From Sphingobacterium composti (GTDB taxonomy: Bacteria; Bacteroidota; Bacteroidia; Sphingobacteriales; Sphingobacteriaceae), in NCBI RefSeq assembly GCF_009829075.1, contig NZ_WUQZ01000001.1, positions 1 through 64,000 on the forward strand: DNA of 64,000 nucleotides. The letters run 5' to 3'. The position numbers and the translations under genes were made by a program. Shown one piece after another: positions 63,990 through 64,000 of the stretch. Every line of letters begins with the position of its first letter. Positions within the stretch are counted from its first letter, which is position 1. The notes below the pieces were generated by a model. That model searched no databases, was not told the DNA's origin, and saw nothing but the letters and a program-made list of their open reading frames with translations.

Positions 63990-64000
63990 ATGGCAAAAAT
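63990..64000 (+). CDS. rpmD: Probable 50S ribosomal protein L30, first codons only
   Basis: ATG at 63990 opens M-A-K at the window edge, 5 bp after rpsE. In spc operons the next gene is rpmD, and its product commonly starts M-A-K. The call rests on position; the sequence is too short to prove it. Confidence 0.5.

Overview
The window looks like chromosome of a low-GC member of the Bacteroidota, most likely family Sphingobacteriaceae (Sphingobacterium or a close relative). Supporting signs are promoters of the Bacteroidota form TTTG-N18-21-TAnnTTTG, an IPExxxVDY-type protein beside acpP, a DUF3078 protein, an RprX/RprY-like two-component pair, fimbrillin-like lipoproteins, and pdhA next to pdhC without an E1-beta gene. 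Genus-level placement is inference.

Layout. 1-1523 is insertion-sequence debris: the right end of an IS21-family element that cuts off an outer-membrane protein gene, then a complete IS982-family element with a 7-bp target duplication and a transposase broken by a nonsense codon. The second element sits inside one arm of a 21-bp palindrome. 1.6-8.6 kb holds hemW, a secreted sulfatase, waaA, galE, trhO and a DUF3820 gene. 8.4-13.4 kb is a reverse-strand surface-polysaccharide operon: a DeoR-type regulator, a flippase, three glycosyltransferases and the DUF3820 gene. 13.4-17.7 kb has a protein with a 41-residue tandem repeat, a YebC-family gene, a threonine-dehydrogenase-like SDR and a lamin-tail-domain secreted protein. 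18-33 kb is mostly housekeeping: asd, an SNF2 helicase, dapF, an HtrA protease, a low-molecular-weight phosphatase, a peptidyl-prolyl isomerase, exonuclease III, queD, an FMN-dependent 2-hydroxyacid dehydrogenase, and metE under a SAM-I riboswitch. It also holds several small genes of unknown function, one of them frameshifted.

33.5-38 kb carries the most distinctive locus: two tandem, paralogous two-gene modules. Each has a 57-59-residue peptide gene whose stop codon lies 3-4 nt before a lipoprotein of about 580 residues. The lipoproteins share a C-terminal W-R-M-P-T ... R-C-V-R region resembling fimbrillin/FISUMP-type surface proteins. A response regulator/histidine kinase pair follows, then pyk, the acpP-fabF-rnc fatty-acid cluster, hisS, pdhA-pdhC, a serine hydrolase, a CoA-binding protein, a beta-helix protein with a C-terminal PDZ domain, and a DUF3078 protein. 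55.4-64 kb is the S10/spc ribosomal protein operon from rplC to the first codons of probable rpmD. It has a canonical promoter and a structured leader directly before rplC, so rpsJ is not in its usual adjacent position.

No tRNA, rRNA, CRISPR array or replication origin was recognised by eye. All functional names come from recognising sequence motifs; no database search was run.
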